Shown here in pieces: positions 25,105 to 36,657 of a DNA stretch of 64,000 nt. The stretch is taken from assembly GCA_033980235.1 (NCBI GenBank), contig CM067070.1:7518195-7582194 (forward strand), read 5' to 3'. This stretch comes from Diadema setosum. Its lineage: Eukaryota; Echinodermata; Echinoidea; Diadematoida; Diadematidae. The translations under genes and the position numbers were made by a program. The notes below the pieces were generated by a model, which ran no database searches, was not told the DNA's origin, and was given only the letters and a program-made list of their open reading frames with translations. Numbering within the stretch: the first letter of the stretch is position 1; every line of letters begins with the position of its first letter.

Positions 25105-25745
25105 GATACGGGTACGGAGTGGCTGGCTGCTCCCTCTGTGCCGTTCGCGCGGGTGCCCCGCGCCGCGCCGCCCCGTGCCTCGCCGAGAGTGGGCATGGGC
25201 ATGGCGCTGCTCAGCTCTGCCACAGTGATGCGTGAGCGAGCTGCTGGTGGCGAGACCGGTGCGGTGCGGATACGGCAAAGATGAAATCATGCGAACAAAT
25301 ATCCAACATTTCACCAAACATGTGCAAAATTAAATTCCCTCGAAGATGAAATTAGTTGAAGGAACCCTGAATACACCTTCATACATGATAAAATTGATAT
25401 TTTTACGGAGATTTACTGACAAAACAACAGCTAAAACTTAGCTGGGCCGAGTTAGCCCACCGCGCGAAATGAACGTGAACCTATGGGGATCGCGAACAGC
25501 GATAAAAACGTCTGAAATTTCATTTTTACGTCGTTGTATCCCCCAAAAGTTGGCAAATATTCTTTACAGAAACCACTGAGCACAATTCCATAAAAGTTAC
25601 GGTTAAAAAAGACGTCACAAAGACAAAATAACCTCAAACACAGACAAGCGCTCACGATCACTATCGATACCAACGGGTGGGACAACTCGGCCCACCCTCG
25701 ACGGGTGGGACGAGTTGTCCCGTGGGCCGAGTTAGCCCGGATCCC
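25105..25745 (-). repeat. Right terminal inverted repeat of the 4.3-kb element
   Basis: Inverted copy of 21439-22075 with scattered substitutions (for example CAACTCG in place of CATCTCG near the terminus). Ends in CCCGGATCCC next to the ATTACGAT duplication. Confidence 0.8.
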
Positions 25746-25753
25746 ATTACGAT

Positions 25754-28592
25754 ATGCGTATGGGGCTGCCGGTCGCAGTTAGCACAACCCTAACCCAACC
25801 AGACGCCAGGCAAGGCATGGCGTTGTGTAGACTACAGGCTCTACAGCGACAGGACTGTACTCTACCTCACCGATACATTTACTAGTATTATAGCAGCCCA
25901 GCCAAGTCTAGCTGTGTGCAGCTGCTACATAGGATTAGACATACATTGTATTTCAAGAAAGATCAAGGATTGATGCTGTGAATTGTCAATTGAGATCAAC
26001 ATAAATTAATACTAGGTTAATCATGTTAGTTGTCTTTGTTCTGACATCAGATTCTATACTAATCTAACAAAACAAAACAAAAAACTGTTAAGATGTCAAC
26101 TGGCATAATTTTCAAGCTGTGGTAGTGGTACCATTATCATAGTACAGGTAACTCACTAACCTAACTTAGTAACTGCTTTGTGGCACGCACAATTGTCTCG
26201 ATAATGGTGTACTGTCACATAGTCAGACACTATACAATACAGTACAGTGCAGTGCACTCCCTCTGACCTGACCTGTATAGTTTGGCTGTAGTAGTGTTAT
26301 TGTTGGGACTTAGTATAAACAACATTTCGACAAACAGGCCTTCGAACTGTTAGTGGTCTACACACTATATACTAAGAACATTCTAGCTAACAATGTTTTT
26401 AGATCCTCAGACAGACTCTAAGTCAGTTGTGATCCGTCATGATCTTATGATACAGCAACACTCACTCACCGTGACATTACGAGAAGTGGTCAACACGTCT
26501 GGTCTAGTGCCGAAGTTGTGCATCAGTTAATGGCCTTCTGTCGACTGCGTGCTTGAATTGAAGATCCTTACTGTTGCACGTTTTTTTACCAGCTGAAGCG
26601 CGATAATAAATGTTTAATCTTGCTAGTCAGCTTGATACACTTGATGATCGACACATTTTGGATCAATACAAAAGTTGCTCGGTTACATTCGGTTACGTGT
26701 AAGCTGTATGCAGCGCGATCATCCTGCGTGAAAATCTACCGCTCGGCGACACGTACGTCGTCGCCGCTCCAGACATTTGAATGAGTGGCCAATTTGGCTA
26801 GTTGTACGGATGAGGAAAAAAAAAGAATAACTAAAATAATCATACGTAAATTTTTAAGTTAATACATCATTATAAATATTTTGTAAACATTTTTATTAAT
26901 TTTTTTGTGTGATTTCATCCATTAATTGGGTATATCATTCAGAAAATTACACTGGTGTTCGATAATTGCAGGAATTGATTTCTTTCTTTTCGCTTATTGG
27001 TCAACCAGTTTGGCGGTAGGTATTCTCGTTATCAGAACGTGAATTTAATAATCGTAAATCCTCCGAAAAACAGTTCCAAGATTACAGGTGTATTGACACT
27101 TTGTCTTAAAACACGTACTTGCAAGTTTTATGTATACCAAGATATGTAAAATGTGTTCTTTGAAATAACCTTTGTATCCACTACAAAGTCTTCCAAGATG
27201 TAATGTAACATGTACATGCATAATTGGTCTTTGTTACAAGACTATTCAGGGTAACGACAAGTAGGAAGACCTACGCTCAAGGATGCCTACCCGTTCCCGC
27301 ACCAACGAGTACTCCTAGACGAACTTACTTGCTCACAAGCCCGATACTGGCACACAGGCAGAAACGCCTACCCCAAATGTACCGCTAGTTTTTAGTGTGT
27401 ACAGTATCATCGGATATAAAGGATCAAAAAAAAAAACAACAACAACATAACCTTATGTTAAGTAGTCGGATGTTGAAAATAACGTATAATATGACGTCAC
27501 AAAATATTAATGCATATTGGTCGAGGTGAGATTCCCACCTGAACTATGATTATGATTTGTATTTTTTTATCATTACTCATTTTGTACTTGGCAGTAATGA
27601 CTTTTAGTGTGATGGGCTTGTAGTTGCTTGGTGATTATTGACCACAAAATAATGCAACTTCTGTCAGTGTGTTGTTGTTGTTTTTTGTTGCTGCTGCTGC
27701 TGCTGTTGTTATTTTTATCATTATTATTTTGCACGCGAAAATTGAGTGTAACGATCTCGACGAAATAAGAATCTTATAGATTGGCATTAACCGCGTTGTT
27801 CTTTCTTCAAGGGGCTTCCTTAATCAATTCTTTTTTATCCTCCCTTTCTCTCCTCTTTTCCCGCTCTCACACTCCCTCTCTCTCATCCGCAAGCTCGTCG
27901 ACAGGTTAATCGTGCAGATTAATAATCGATCGATTTCACGAGTTGTTGAGTCGGCTGATGTTATAGTCAATCGTATTTCGCAAGAATTTATAAGGCAACA
28001 CGTTTAGCAGTAAGAGTGCGTGGGAACATTCATGATATGTATAATCAAACAATGTGGTACACACGATTACACGGGCCAGAGTACAAAGGTGTGTTATACA
28101 GCGAGCTGCTGGCAAGACCTGCGACAGAGCATGTGAAGTTTGTAAAGTGCTATAAGAAAATTGTATACAATCCAATATCATATTTTTACGTAAAGCTCCC
28201 TTGAATCTGAAATAGGAACAGAACAAAGTGTGCAAACAAAACAAGCGTAAATACAGGTATAGACCAAACCAAAACCAATTATTTGAAAATGCAGTATAAG
28301 CTTTCAGATAGTGCCCCCATAACAGCTGTTCCCATTATGATAACACGCAATTATTATCGTGGTTATCCTATCATTAACGATCATCCGTAATGTACATTTT
28401 TACTATCATCATTACAACCAGAACTTCAAAGACACATATTTCGTCATCATTAGGAGAACAGGAATTTAATATCCACATTCAACAATCGCCTATGGGAAGA
28501 ACCGTCAAAGAATTGAATACAGAATGTATGTGTTAACGACTTTAACAAGTGGACTACGTATCGGTGAAGTCAGGTTTAATAGTGAGTCTATG
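25754..28592. other. No gene recognised; CTG/GTT simple repeat
   Basis: Largely unique-looking AT-rich sequence with a somewhat GC-richer zone near 26500-26790. A GTT/GCT trinucleotide run lies at about 27668-27715. No coding frame with motifs, no tRNA. Short frames at 27936-28244 overlap on both strands and look random. Confidence 0.45.
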
Positions 28593-29251
28593 CACTGGCG
28601 TAGCCAGGGGGGGGGGGGGGCGATGGGGGCGGTCGCCCCCCCCCCCCCCTAAGATTTGGACCGGGGATTTGGGAGGCGGAAAAAAAAATGCGTGTATACT
28701 GTATGCATGCACATGAAGCGGGTCTCCTTCGCAACCTTTCATCAAATAAGATATTTTTTTTTAATATTTCACTCAAAGTGTGCACCAGATCGTTGAATTT
28801 CAATTCAAAATATGCAAAATCTCTCGTGCTTGGGAGGGGGTATCCCCCTCCCAAACCCTCCCCCTCTGTGCCTCTTTCCCTAGCTTAGTACACTTTTTAG
28901 ATTTACAAAAAAAAAAAAAGTATGAATAATTCTGAGTGCACAAGACTTATCACTTATATTCCGAAAACTCAAGGTTTCCTCATGTATAAGGGGAATTTCC
29001 CCTTTTAATCGACCCTTTCCTCCCTCAGCCCCTCCCCCCATCAGTTTTTTTTTTTTTTTTTTTTTTGTGATTTCCCAAATGTTGATTCCATCAAATATGC
29101 GTATACGAGATATCTCAATTTCAGGCAAAAGCTCCATCGGAAGGGAAGGGTGGAGATAACACTCGCCCACGCCTTCTCCCTGCTCGCCTGCCCCTACACC
29201 CCCCCCCCCCCCCCCCCCCCCTTCCGCCATGCATAGAAGTAGACTGTGGCT

Positions 29252-29435
29252 TAGTCTGGCTTCCAGACCCTCTGCCCATACTTTTTCGCTATCCATGATA
29301 TTGACGCCCTCAACGTCGAAAACTAGTATAGTTTAAGTTGATTTTCTCGCGCCTTTGCCTTCGGCAAAGGCGTCGCGGGGCGGCGACTTCGTCGCCGCGG
29401 AGTCCAGTTGGCAAAGGGTCTGGAAACCAGACTAA
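29252..29435. mobile_element. Nested MITE, TAGTCTGG family
   Basis: Ends TAGTCTGGCTTCCAGACCCT and its inverted partner GGGTCTGGAAACCAGACTAA. CTGTGGC(T) is directly repeated at 29244-29251 and 29436-29443 (7-8 bp). Internal GCCTTTGCCTTCGGCAAAGG and GGCGACTTCGTCGCC hairpins. Non-coding; it interrupts a degenerate unit of the surrounding hAT-like element and is therefore younger. Confidence 0.75.
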
Positions 29436-29754
29436 CTGTGGCTATACCCAGATCGCTTTATTTCAATTTTAAAAACGCAACAGCTCCGCGAGCGGGAGGG
29501 GGAATCCCCCTTCCCCTAAGCTCTACCTTACTAGACTTTATACACACAGATGGTGCACATTCGGAATAAGAGCTAAATTCCGTGATTTTAACGCTTCGAT
29601 GAAAAAGTACTGCACCAAAAATTTGCACCAGATCGCTGAATTTCAGGTCTGAAAACGCAAAATCACCTTCGTGTGGGAGGGGATATGCCCCTATCTACAC
29701 CCTCGTGTGCATGCTTTTTCTGTTTGATTGCTGAACTGCAGACAGCGTTCATGA

Positions 29755-32245
29755 TATTCAGTGTAAGAATTAATACAAGAAGATTAATTAAATGATATAC
29801 CATTTTATAGGCAAATTGTTCAATAATAATCTACACTAAAATATACTGCAACCTTAAACAAGTGGGACTGTTTCAACTCATTAAAACACGCAAAAACATG
29901 CATCAAATTGCACCATTTGCAACATCAAAATGCAAAAAGTTCTCACCGTGGGAGGGGGGACACCCCCCTCCCACACCCTCCCCTCCCCCCTCGCTCGCTC
30001 CGCTCGCTCGGGTTCAGTCGCGTTCATGATATTTAGAGAAAAGAATTAACACAAGAAGTGTATTTAAATTGTACCATTTTATAGGCAAATTGTTCAATAA
30101 TAATCTACATCAAAATATACTGCTACCTTAAACAAGTGGGATTGTTAATCGTCGATAAAACGTCCAAAAACATGCATCAAAATTGCACCATTTACAACAT
30201 CAAAATGCAAAAAGTTCTTACCGTGGGAGGGGGGACACCCCCCTCCCACACCCTCCCCTCCCCCCTCTCTCGCTCCGCTCGCTCGGGTTCAGTCGCGTTC
30301 ATGATATTCAGTGAAAAGAATTAACACAAGAAGTGTGTTTAAATTGTACCATTTTATAGGTAAATTTTTCAATAATAATCTACATCAAAATATACTGCTA
30401 CCTTAAACAAGTGGGATTGTTAATCGTCGATAAAACGTCCAAAAACATGCATCAAAATTGCACCATTTACAACATCAAAATGCAAAAAGTTCTTACCGTG
30501 GGAGGGGGGACACCCCCCTCCCACACCCTCCCTTCCCCCCCCCCCCCCTCGCTCGCTCCGCTCGCTCGGATTCAGTCGCGTTCATGATATTCAGTGAAAA
30601 GAATTAATATTGAGAAGTGTGTTTGAATTATACCATTTTATAGGCAAATTGTTTAATAATAATCTACACTAAAATATACTGCTACCTTAAACAAGTGGGA
30701 CTGTTCCACGTCGATAAAACGAGCAAAAACATGCATCAAATTGCACCATTTGCAACATCAAAATGCAAAAAGTTCTTACCGTGGGAGGGGGGACACCCCC
30801 CTCCCACACCCTCCCCTCCCCCCTCGCTCGTTCCGCTCGCTCGGGTTCAGTCGCGTTCATGATATTCAGTGAAAGGAATTAATATATACAAGAAGTGTAT
30901 TTAAAATTATACCATTTTATAGGCACATTGTTCAATAATAATCTACACTAAAATATACTGCTACCTTAAACAAGTGGGACTGTTTCACGTCGATAAAACG
31001 AGCAAAAACATGCATCAAATTGCACCATTTGCAACATCAAAATGCAAAAAGTTCTTACCGTGGGAGGGGGGACACCCCCTCCCACACCCTCCCCTCCCCC
31101 CTCGCTCGCTCCGTTCGCTCGGGTTCAGTCGCGTTCATGATATTCAGTGAAAGGAATTAATATATACAAGAAGTGTATTTAAAATTATACCATTTTATAG
31201 GCAAATTGTTCAATAATAATCTACACTAAAATATACTGCTACCTTAAACAAGTGGGACTGTTTCACGTCGATAAAACGACCAAAAACATGCATCAAATTG
31301 CACCATTTGCAACATCAAAATGCAAAAAGTTCTTACCGTGGGAGGGGGGACACCCCCCTCCCACACCCTCCCCTCCCCCCTCGCTCGCTCCGCTCGCTCG
31401 GGTTCAGTCGCCTTCATGATATTCAGTGAAAGGAATTGATATATACAAGAAGTGTATTTAAAATTATACCATTTTATAGGCAAATTGTTCAATAATAATC
31501 TACACTAAAATATACTGCTACCTTAAACAAGAGGGACTGTTTCACGTCGATAAAACGAGCAAAAACATGCATCAAATTGCACCATTTGCAACATCGAAAT
31601 GCAAAAAGTTCTTACCGTGGGAGGGGGGACACCCCCTCCCACACCCTCCCCATCCCCCTCGCTCGCTCCGTTCGCTCGGGTTCAGTCGCGTTCATGATAT
31701 TCAGTGAAAGGAATTAATATATACAAGAAGTGTATTTAAAATTATACCATTTTATAGGCAAATTGTTCAATAATAATCTACACTAAAATATACTGCTACC
31801 TTAAACAAGTGGGACTGTTTTACGTCGATAAAACGAGCAAAAACATGCATCAAATTGCACCATGTGCAACATCAAAATGCAAAAAGTTCTTACCGTGGGA
31901 GGGGGGACACCCCCCTCCCACACCCTCCCCTCCCCCCTCGCTCGCTCCGCTCGCTCGGGTTCAGTCGCGTTCATGATATTCAGTGAAAGGAATTGATATA
32001 TACAAGAAGTGTATTTAAAATTATACCATTTTATAGGCAAATTGTTCAATAATAATCTACACTAAAATATACTGCTACCTTAAACAAGAGGGACTGTTTC
32101 ACGTCGATAAAACGAGCAAAAACATGCATCAAATTGCACCATTTGCAACATCAAAATGCAAAAAGTTCTTACCGTGGGAGGGGGGACACCCCCCTCCCAC
32201 ACCCTCCCCCCCCCCCCCCCTCGCTCGCTCCGCTCGCTCGGGCTC
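29755..32245. repeat. Nine-unit 278-bp tandem array with hairpin core
   Basis: The motif CCGTGGGAGGGGGGACAC recurs near 29946, 30221, 30497, 30779, 31059, 31337, 31615, 31894 and 32172. Each unit has a perfect G/C hairpin (GTGGGAGGGGGG against CCCCCCTCCCAC), a CTCGCTCGCTCCGCTCGCTC run and TTCATGATATTCAGTG. The last units alternate in two variants (CCGTTCGCTC / CCGCTCGCTC, GAATTAATAT / GAATTGATAT), giving a ~557-bp higher-order period. Short frames in it are repeats of one another, not genes. Confidence 0.9.
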
Positions 32246-32660
32246 GGTCGCTTCGCTCCCTCGCAGACTAACCGCCCCCCCTAAGATCAAATCCTGGCTA
32301 CGCCGTTGAGTCTATGTAGATCAAAGAGTAAATTAAGTCCACTGGCATTCCTACATTGTAAAGTAGCCAATTCATATAAAGATAAGTATTTCTTAATTCG
32401 ACAATAATTGTCCAGCAACGTACAACTGATTCGGTATTTTCAATAACTAAAGACGCGGTAGCGTATAGGGATTCATGAATGGCCTGATACGTACATTCGC
32501 TGCCCAGCGGGGTACATGCGAAAATAACGAACAGCACCGGTCAGCGAACAATGTGCATCGAACCGTTTAACACGCTCATCGGAAACGATCGACTCCGCTC
32601 GGAGATTCTTCGGCTGTTTGTCTTCTTACATAGAGATCATGCTGTGATAAAGCTGTACAC

Positions 32661-32916
32661 AATTGAAGGGGTCGGTGCAATATAGTGCTAACCCACACAA
32701 TAGTCATTTTGAGATAATCGCTGTTGAATGTTTGGAAAGTCCATACATTGTATATTAATAAAAAATGAATGCATGTATTTTTACCATCTTATTGGTTGAA
32801 TTCAAATATGATATTTTCACAGAGGTTAGAGTGAAGGATAAGGATTATGAAAATGCATGTATCTCAATTTTGACAAAAGTGTGGGTTAGCACTATATTGC
32901 ACCGACCCCTTCAATT
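32661..32916. mobile_element. MITE with perfect ~38-bp terminal inverted repeats
   Basis: Starts AATTGAAGGGGTCGGTGCAA and ends with the exact complement; the match continues through TATAGTGCTAACCCACAC. The centre is AT-rich and non-coding. The high identity of the ends suggests recent activity. Confidence 0.75.
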
Positions 32917-33250
32917 CGTTACTGGAACAATGTGGAATATTCTCAAATATATCCGAGCCTGGCCATCCTCCTACCTCTAGCGGGTCTTTAATCCATTACT
33001 CACGGGAGCTTCATGGGGACCCGTGATTAGCAAATAATGTGTCATGGAGTTTAGAAACCAGTAAGAAAAGGGTTAACTGGGGGCAGCTGATATGGTCAGG
33101 GTAGATAAGGATTAGAGTTCTCTTTCTCAGGAGATTCGCGGTTCGTGTTGATACTTTCTTATTAATCATGAACCGTATTTACCATCTATATCACTAACAA
33201 GTACTCCATTAATAACTCACAACCAAACAGGGACCACTGAAACTTGAAGA

Positions 33251-33293
33251 GTTACACCAGGGAGGTGACCCTCTTCCACCTCCCTGGTTACAC
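33251..33293. mobile_element. 29-bp hairpin insert flanked by 7-bp direct repeat
   Basis: The insert at 33258-33286 has arms CAGGGAGGTG and CACCTCCCTG around a short CT-rich loop. GTTACAC is directly repeated at 33251-33257 and 33287-33293. Same design as the inserts at 12646, 35730 and 63406. Confidence 0.7.
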
Positions 33294-33534
33294 ATGTAGT
33301 AAAAACATGGAGCCACAATGAAATGGTAACAATTGCAGTCCACAGCAATTTTGTATAACACTGAATTATTCATTTCTCAGTATTCATTACGATTACGATC
33401 GACCTATGGAATGATAACCAAACTCAGTTTATAACAATTACTACGAAATGGGTACCCTTTGCACCAGGGGGACATAGTTATTCTGTACGCTCGGTGTCTT
33501 ACGTCAGCATACAATAAAGACAAATGCTTTATAA

Positions 33535-34012
33535 CCTGCGATATTATACAGATATTGACTTATCAGAGGTGGAATATAACATTTGAGATCCTCGCGGGAA
33601 GCGTTTTTTTTTAAGACGGCACAGATTGGGGCATGGCGCGTGTTAAACCTATGGGAAAAACCTTGGGTTAGGGTTTTTGGTTATGGTTATGGTTAGGGTT
33701 AGGGTTAGGATAGGGGTTAGGGTTAGGGTTAGGGTTAGGGTTAGGGTTTGATGGTTAGGGTTAGGATTAGGATTAGGGTTAGGTTTAGGGATAGGGTCCC
33801 CGATAGATTTTTAGTTTCCCCAATCTGTGCCGTCTAAAAAAAACACGCTCGCGGGAAGTTATATTTTTGTCGAGGATTATTATATTTTTCCGAAGCGCGT
33901 AGCGCTGAGGAAAAATATAGTATTTCGAGACAAAAATATAACTTCCCAAGGGAAATGAAATGTTATATTCCTACCGAAGGAAAAAAGTCAATATCTGTTA
34001 TATTATATGACC
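33535..34012. mobile_element. MITE split by a telomere-repeat element
   Basis: Left part TTATACAGATATTGACTT...GGAATATAACATTT and right part AAATGTTATATTCC...AAGTCAATATCTGT are inverted copies. The element is interrupted between 33602 and 33847 by another element, flanked by CTCGCGGGAAG on both sides (33591-33601 and 33848-33858). Between the arms is GAAGCGCGTAGCGCTGAGG. Non-coding. Confidence 0.65.
33602..33847. mobile_element. Inserted MITE with TTAGGG core
   Basis: Inverted ends near 33612-33634 (AAGACGGCACAGATTGGGG) and 33813-33832 (CCCCAATCTGTGCCGTCT). The core from 33665 to 33797 is interstitial telomeric repeat: TTAGGG units with TTATGG, TTAGGA and TTTAGG variants. The flanking direct repeat of up to 11 bp marks it as an insertion into the MITE at 33535. 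Confidence 0.7.
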
Positions 34013-34020
34013 TACAGTAC

Positions 34021-34610
34021 AAAAAATAAACTGCTGTATAACTAGAGCAACACGACTTCTCCGTTTTCAAACCCACAGTCAAATTCATGAACGCGCGTTA
34101 CAACGCTCGGCACAGACTGTTTAGTGGTTAGCCCGACCAGACGCTGTTAATACGCTATGTACAGCGGCGACTGGGCTGTGTATAGTTATTTAGTGGTATG
34201 CAATCGAGCCAAACCGATGATGGCTTTCGCGTATGCGATGCCCTACTATCGGTAATTCGTTCTTCCGTGGCATATAGCCGTGCAGGCCCGGAGCATTCCT
34301 AGAACAGTCGCTATTCAATCATAGGTAGGCCTGTAGCGAGGGCCTATTTACGTAGCGGTAACGTGCTGATTTTGTAATGACAGTTGTAAAATTATTTAAA
34401 AAAAAAATTGTAGAAGACTACCGTAACTGCCGCTGTTGGTCTAAAGCAAGCTTGTTGATGTAAGTGTTTGTGGTGATGTATGAGAATGTGAACTTTCAAA
34501 CAATGTAGTCTAGGGCCTAATCTCTTCTGTCTGCAGTCACTGGTACATGAACTGTAGACTACGGACCTGGCCCTGGTCCACGGTCCAGCGCTAGTAGCAT
34601 AGAAGTAGAA
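34021..34610. other. No gene recognised
   Basis: Unique-looking sequence with moderate GC. No coding frame, RNA gene or repeat is supported. Confidence 0.4.
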
Positions 34611-35547
34611 CTACCGGGGTGGTATTCTGTAAGCGCGATCCTTATTTCGATCCTAGGAGCGCGCGTAGGACAGCAAATAGGATACCCTTAGGACAGGCAA
34701 AATCGGTATTCTATAAGCCTGTCCTAAGCCTATCCTAGGACAGTCATTTATGAATAATGAATATTAATGAGGAAAGACAGGACACGCCCGACGCAGTATC
34801 TATAAGCCAATCATCTGGCTAATTTTACGCAATGCGCGCCCAAGATCTACATTGCTCAAGAGTGCGCTTCACGCAGCTCTACTGTGCGAGGAGTTAAAAA
34901 TGTATTGTTTGATTATCAAAGCTTTAGCACGCACCTAGCCCACCATAATAAATGTGACCTTACGAGTTCCATTAATTTGCTTTTAAAGTTTTTGCAGAAA
35001 TTAGCTCAAATTTTGAACTTATGGAGGATGTTGGGGTAAACTGGGATATCATCACTGCATGCCAAACTTCGCCCTTAATTCAAAGTTATTAGGTCTATAA
35101 AATATATAAGATTTCCTTAAATAATAAAAAAAATAATAATAGATGCACACACACACACACATGCGCTCACATTATTCTATGATCGATATGCTTGTTATAA
35201 TAATGTCTTGCTTATAGTTACTGTTTGTCCCACTTAAACCAAACCAATGTTCCATTTCTCCCAGGAAAAAAAAAACAAAGACAACACAAATACGACACTT
35301 ACAGGAATATAGCGTAGCAACCCGTTATGTGGGTAGCATCAAAAGTCTTTGGGTTCGATTTAACATGTGTGCCCCATTCTAAATATCAGAAAGTTATTCG
35401 AGAAAATTCATCAAATCACAATTTTTTGTCCCACTTAATTCACCCCGCTAGCTCTCCCCTATCTTTATGGTAGTATAGACTTACATGCTGGGCAATGATA
35501 ACAGAATAAATAAAGGAGATTACTGACAGATTAAACAAAGATATAAA

Positions 35548-35570
35548 CATGGAGCTACTATAGCTCCATG
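35548..35570. repeat. 23-bp hairpin, CATGGAGCTA arms
   Basis: CATGGAGCTA and TAGCTCCATG flank three bases. The arms match the insert at 12646. No flanking direct repeat is visible here. Confidence 0.6.
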
Positions 35571-35721
35571 ACATCCTTGTATAAACACGTAAGTTCACTA
35601 CATCTTGAAAAAAAAAAAAAGTTAACCCATGCACATAGACTGTTAGGTCACCGGGTTGCGTCACACACTATACGTACGTCTTAACAATAATGTCACATGT
35701 GTGCGAATGGATCGTTGCGTT

Positions 35722-35762
35722 GCTAGTACCATGGACCCTACCGGTAGGGTCCATGCTAGTAC
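35722..35762. mobile_element. 26-bp perfect palindrome flanked by 7-8 bp direct repeat
   Basis: The insert at 35730-35755 is a perfect palindrome with arms CATGGACCCTACC. GCTAGTAC occurs at 35722-35729 and 35755-35762 (one base is shared with the palindrome). Same design as the inserts at 12646, 33258 and 63406. Confidence 0.7.
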
Positions 35763-35921
35763 TTTTCATATTCTACACACGACCTAGAAGCGCACTCCGT
35801 AAGTTTCTTTTTCTTTGGTTGCTAGATCTTCATAACAACGACTTCGAGGGGAACGTAATGTGGGCGGCGAAGGTAGGCTACTTGCACTGCGTCCGCATGA
35901 CGTTCGGGCCGACGCTGAGCA

Positions 35922-35949
35922 TAATAATAATGATAACAACAATAATGAC

Positions 35950-36002
<53 letters not shown>

Positions 36003-36105
36003 TAATAATAGTAATGATAATAATAATAATGAAAATGATAATAATAATGATAATATTAATAATGATTATCATTGTTACAATATTAATAATTATAATAATA
36101 GCTTT
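35922..36105. repeat. (AAT)n / (AAC)n microsatellite
   Basis: About 180 bp of AAT units with AAC, GAT and AAAATG interruptions. It causes artificial poly-Asn and poly-Ile frames on both strands. Confidence 0.9.
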
Positions 36106-36657
36106 TGTTGTTATTGTGTACATAATATACTTTTGATTTGTTTTGTGCCGAATAAAATGAAGTGTGAATTGGTAACAACAAACAAATAAACACATACCAG
36201 CTAGATAAAGAATACAATTGTTTCGAACATTATAGACTGCAGTTTTAGAATCCTCAGTATGAGAGGAACAGATATTAAACTCTGTTATACGATTCATGTA
36301 TTTGTTTTCTTGTTCATGAACATACAAAATAGAGACAGTAGGTCGTCAGGATGGCCTATAATAATACGCAATAGCCCGGCATAAAGCGCCAGAGAAAGAT
36401 TGCCTAGAGGCTATCCTTATTTTTGCTCCTAAACTTGATCCTACTTGTGCTTACAGAATACCACTTATCTTAAGATCTCATTAACATCTAATTATATCTA
36501 ATTAACATATCAAGTTACGCCCCTATCCTAAGCTGGGAGAGAAATAAGGATCCCTGACGTCACTATCCTATTTCTCCTCCTACGCGCGGTGTTACGGAAT
36601 ACCAATCGCGTATTTAGGAGCGAGAGCTGTCCTAGGATCCTTACAGAATACCACCCC

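Larger units (their letters stand above)
21439..25745. mobile_element. 4.3-kb element with ~640-bp GC-rich terminal inverted repeats
   Basis: The left terminus reads GGGGTCGGGCTAACTCGG and the complement of the right terminus GGGATCCGGGCTAACTCGG. ATTACGAT is directly repeated outside both ends (21431-21438 and 25746-25753), fitting an 8-bp target duplication. The inverted repeats run to about 22075 and back to about 25105 with few differences. They include a CpG-rich stretch (21905-22080). The 3-kb interior has no transposase or other recognisable frame, so the element is non-autonomous. hAT, P or Merlin superfamilies all make 8-bp duplications; the termini do not decide. Confidence 0.75.
28593..32308. 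mobile_element. hAT-like element with internal tandem array
   Basis: The left end reads CACTGGCGTAGCCAGG and the complement of the right end CAACGGCGTAGCCAGG. AGTCTATG is directly repeated at 28585-28592 and 32309-32316, an 8-bp target duplication as expected for hAT. Poly-G/poly-C tracts and CCCCCTAAGAT follow both termini inward. No transposase is present. The interior is filled by degenerate copies (28835, 29490 and 29675) and then nine tight copies of a ~278-bp unit. A separate MITE is nested at 29252-29435. Confidence 0.8.
34616..36657. mobile_element. Element with GGGGTGGTATTCTGTAA ends
   Basis: The left end reads GGGGTGGTATTCTGTAAG and the complement of the right end GGGTGGTATTCTGTAAGGAT. 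Both ends carry internal copies of GGTATTC(T/C)(A/G)TAA, CCTAGGACAG and GCGCGTAGGA motifs for ~150-300 bp inward. The middle (about 34900-36330) is AT-rich, with a (AAT)n array and two tiny hairpins. No transposase. It could instead be two adjacent MITE copies in opposite orientation. Confidence 0.5.

Noticed and set aside
29755..32245. Tandem array of protein-coding genes
   Set aside because: Repeated ~80-codon frames (31244-31492, 31801-32049) only mirror the 278-bp repeat and are broken in other units.
35860..36327. Asn-rich and Ile-rich open frames
   Set aside because: Direct translation of the (AAT)n microsatellite on both strands.
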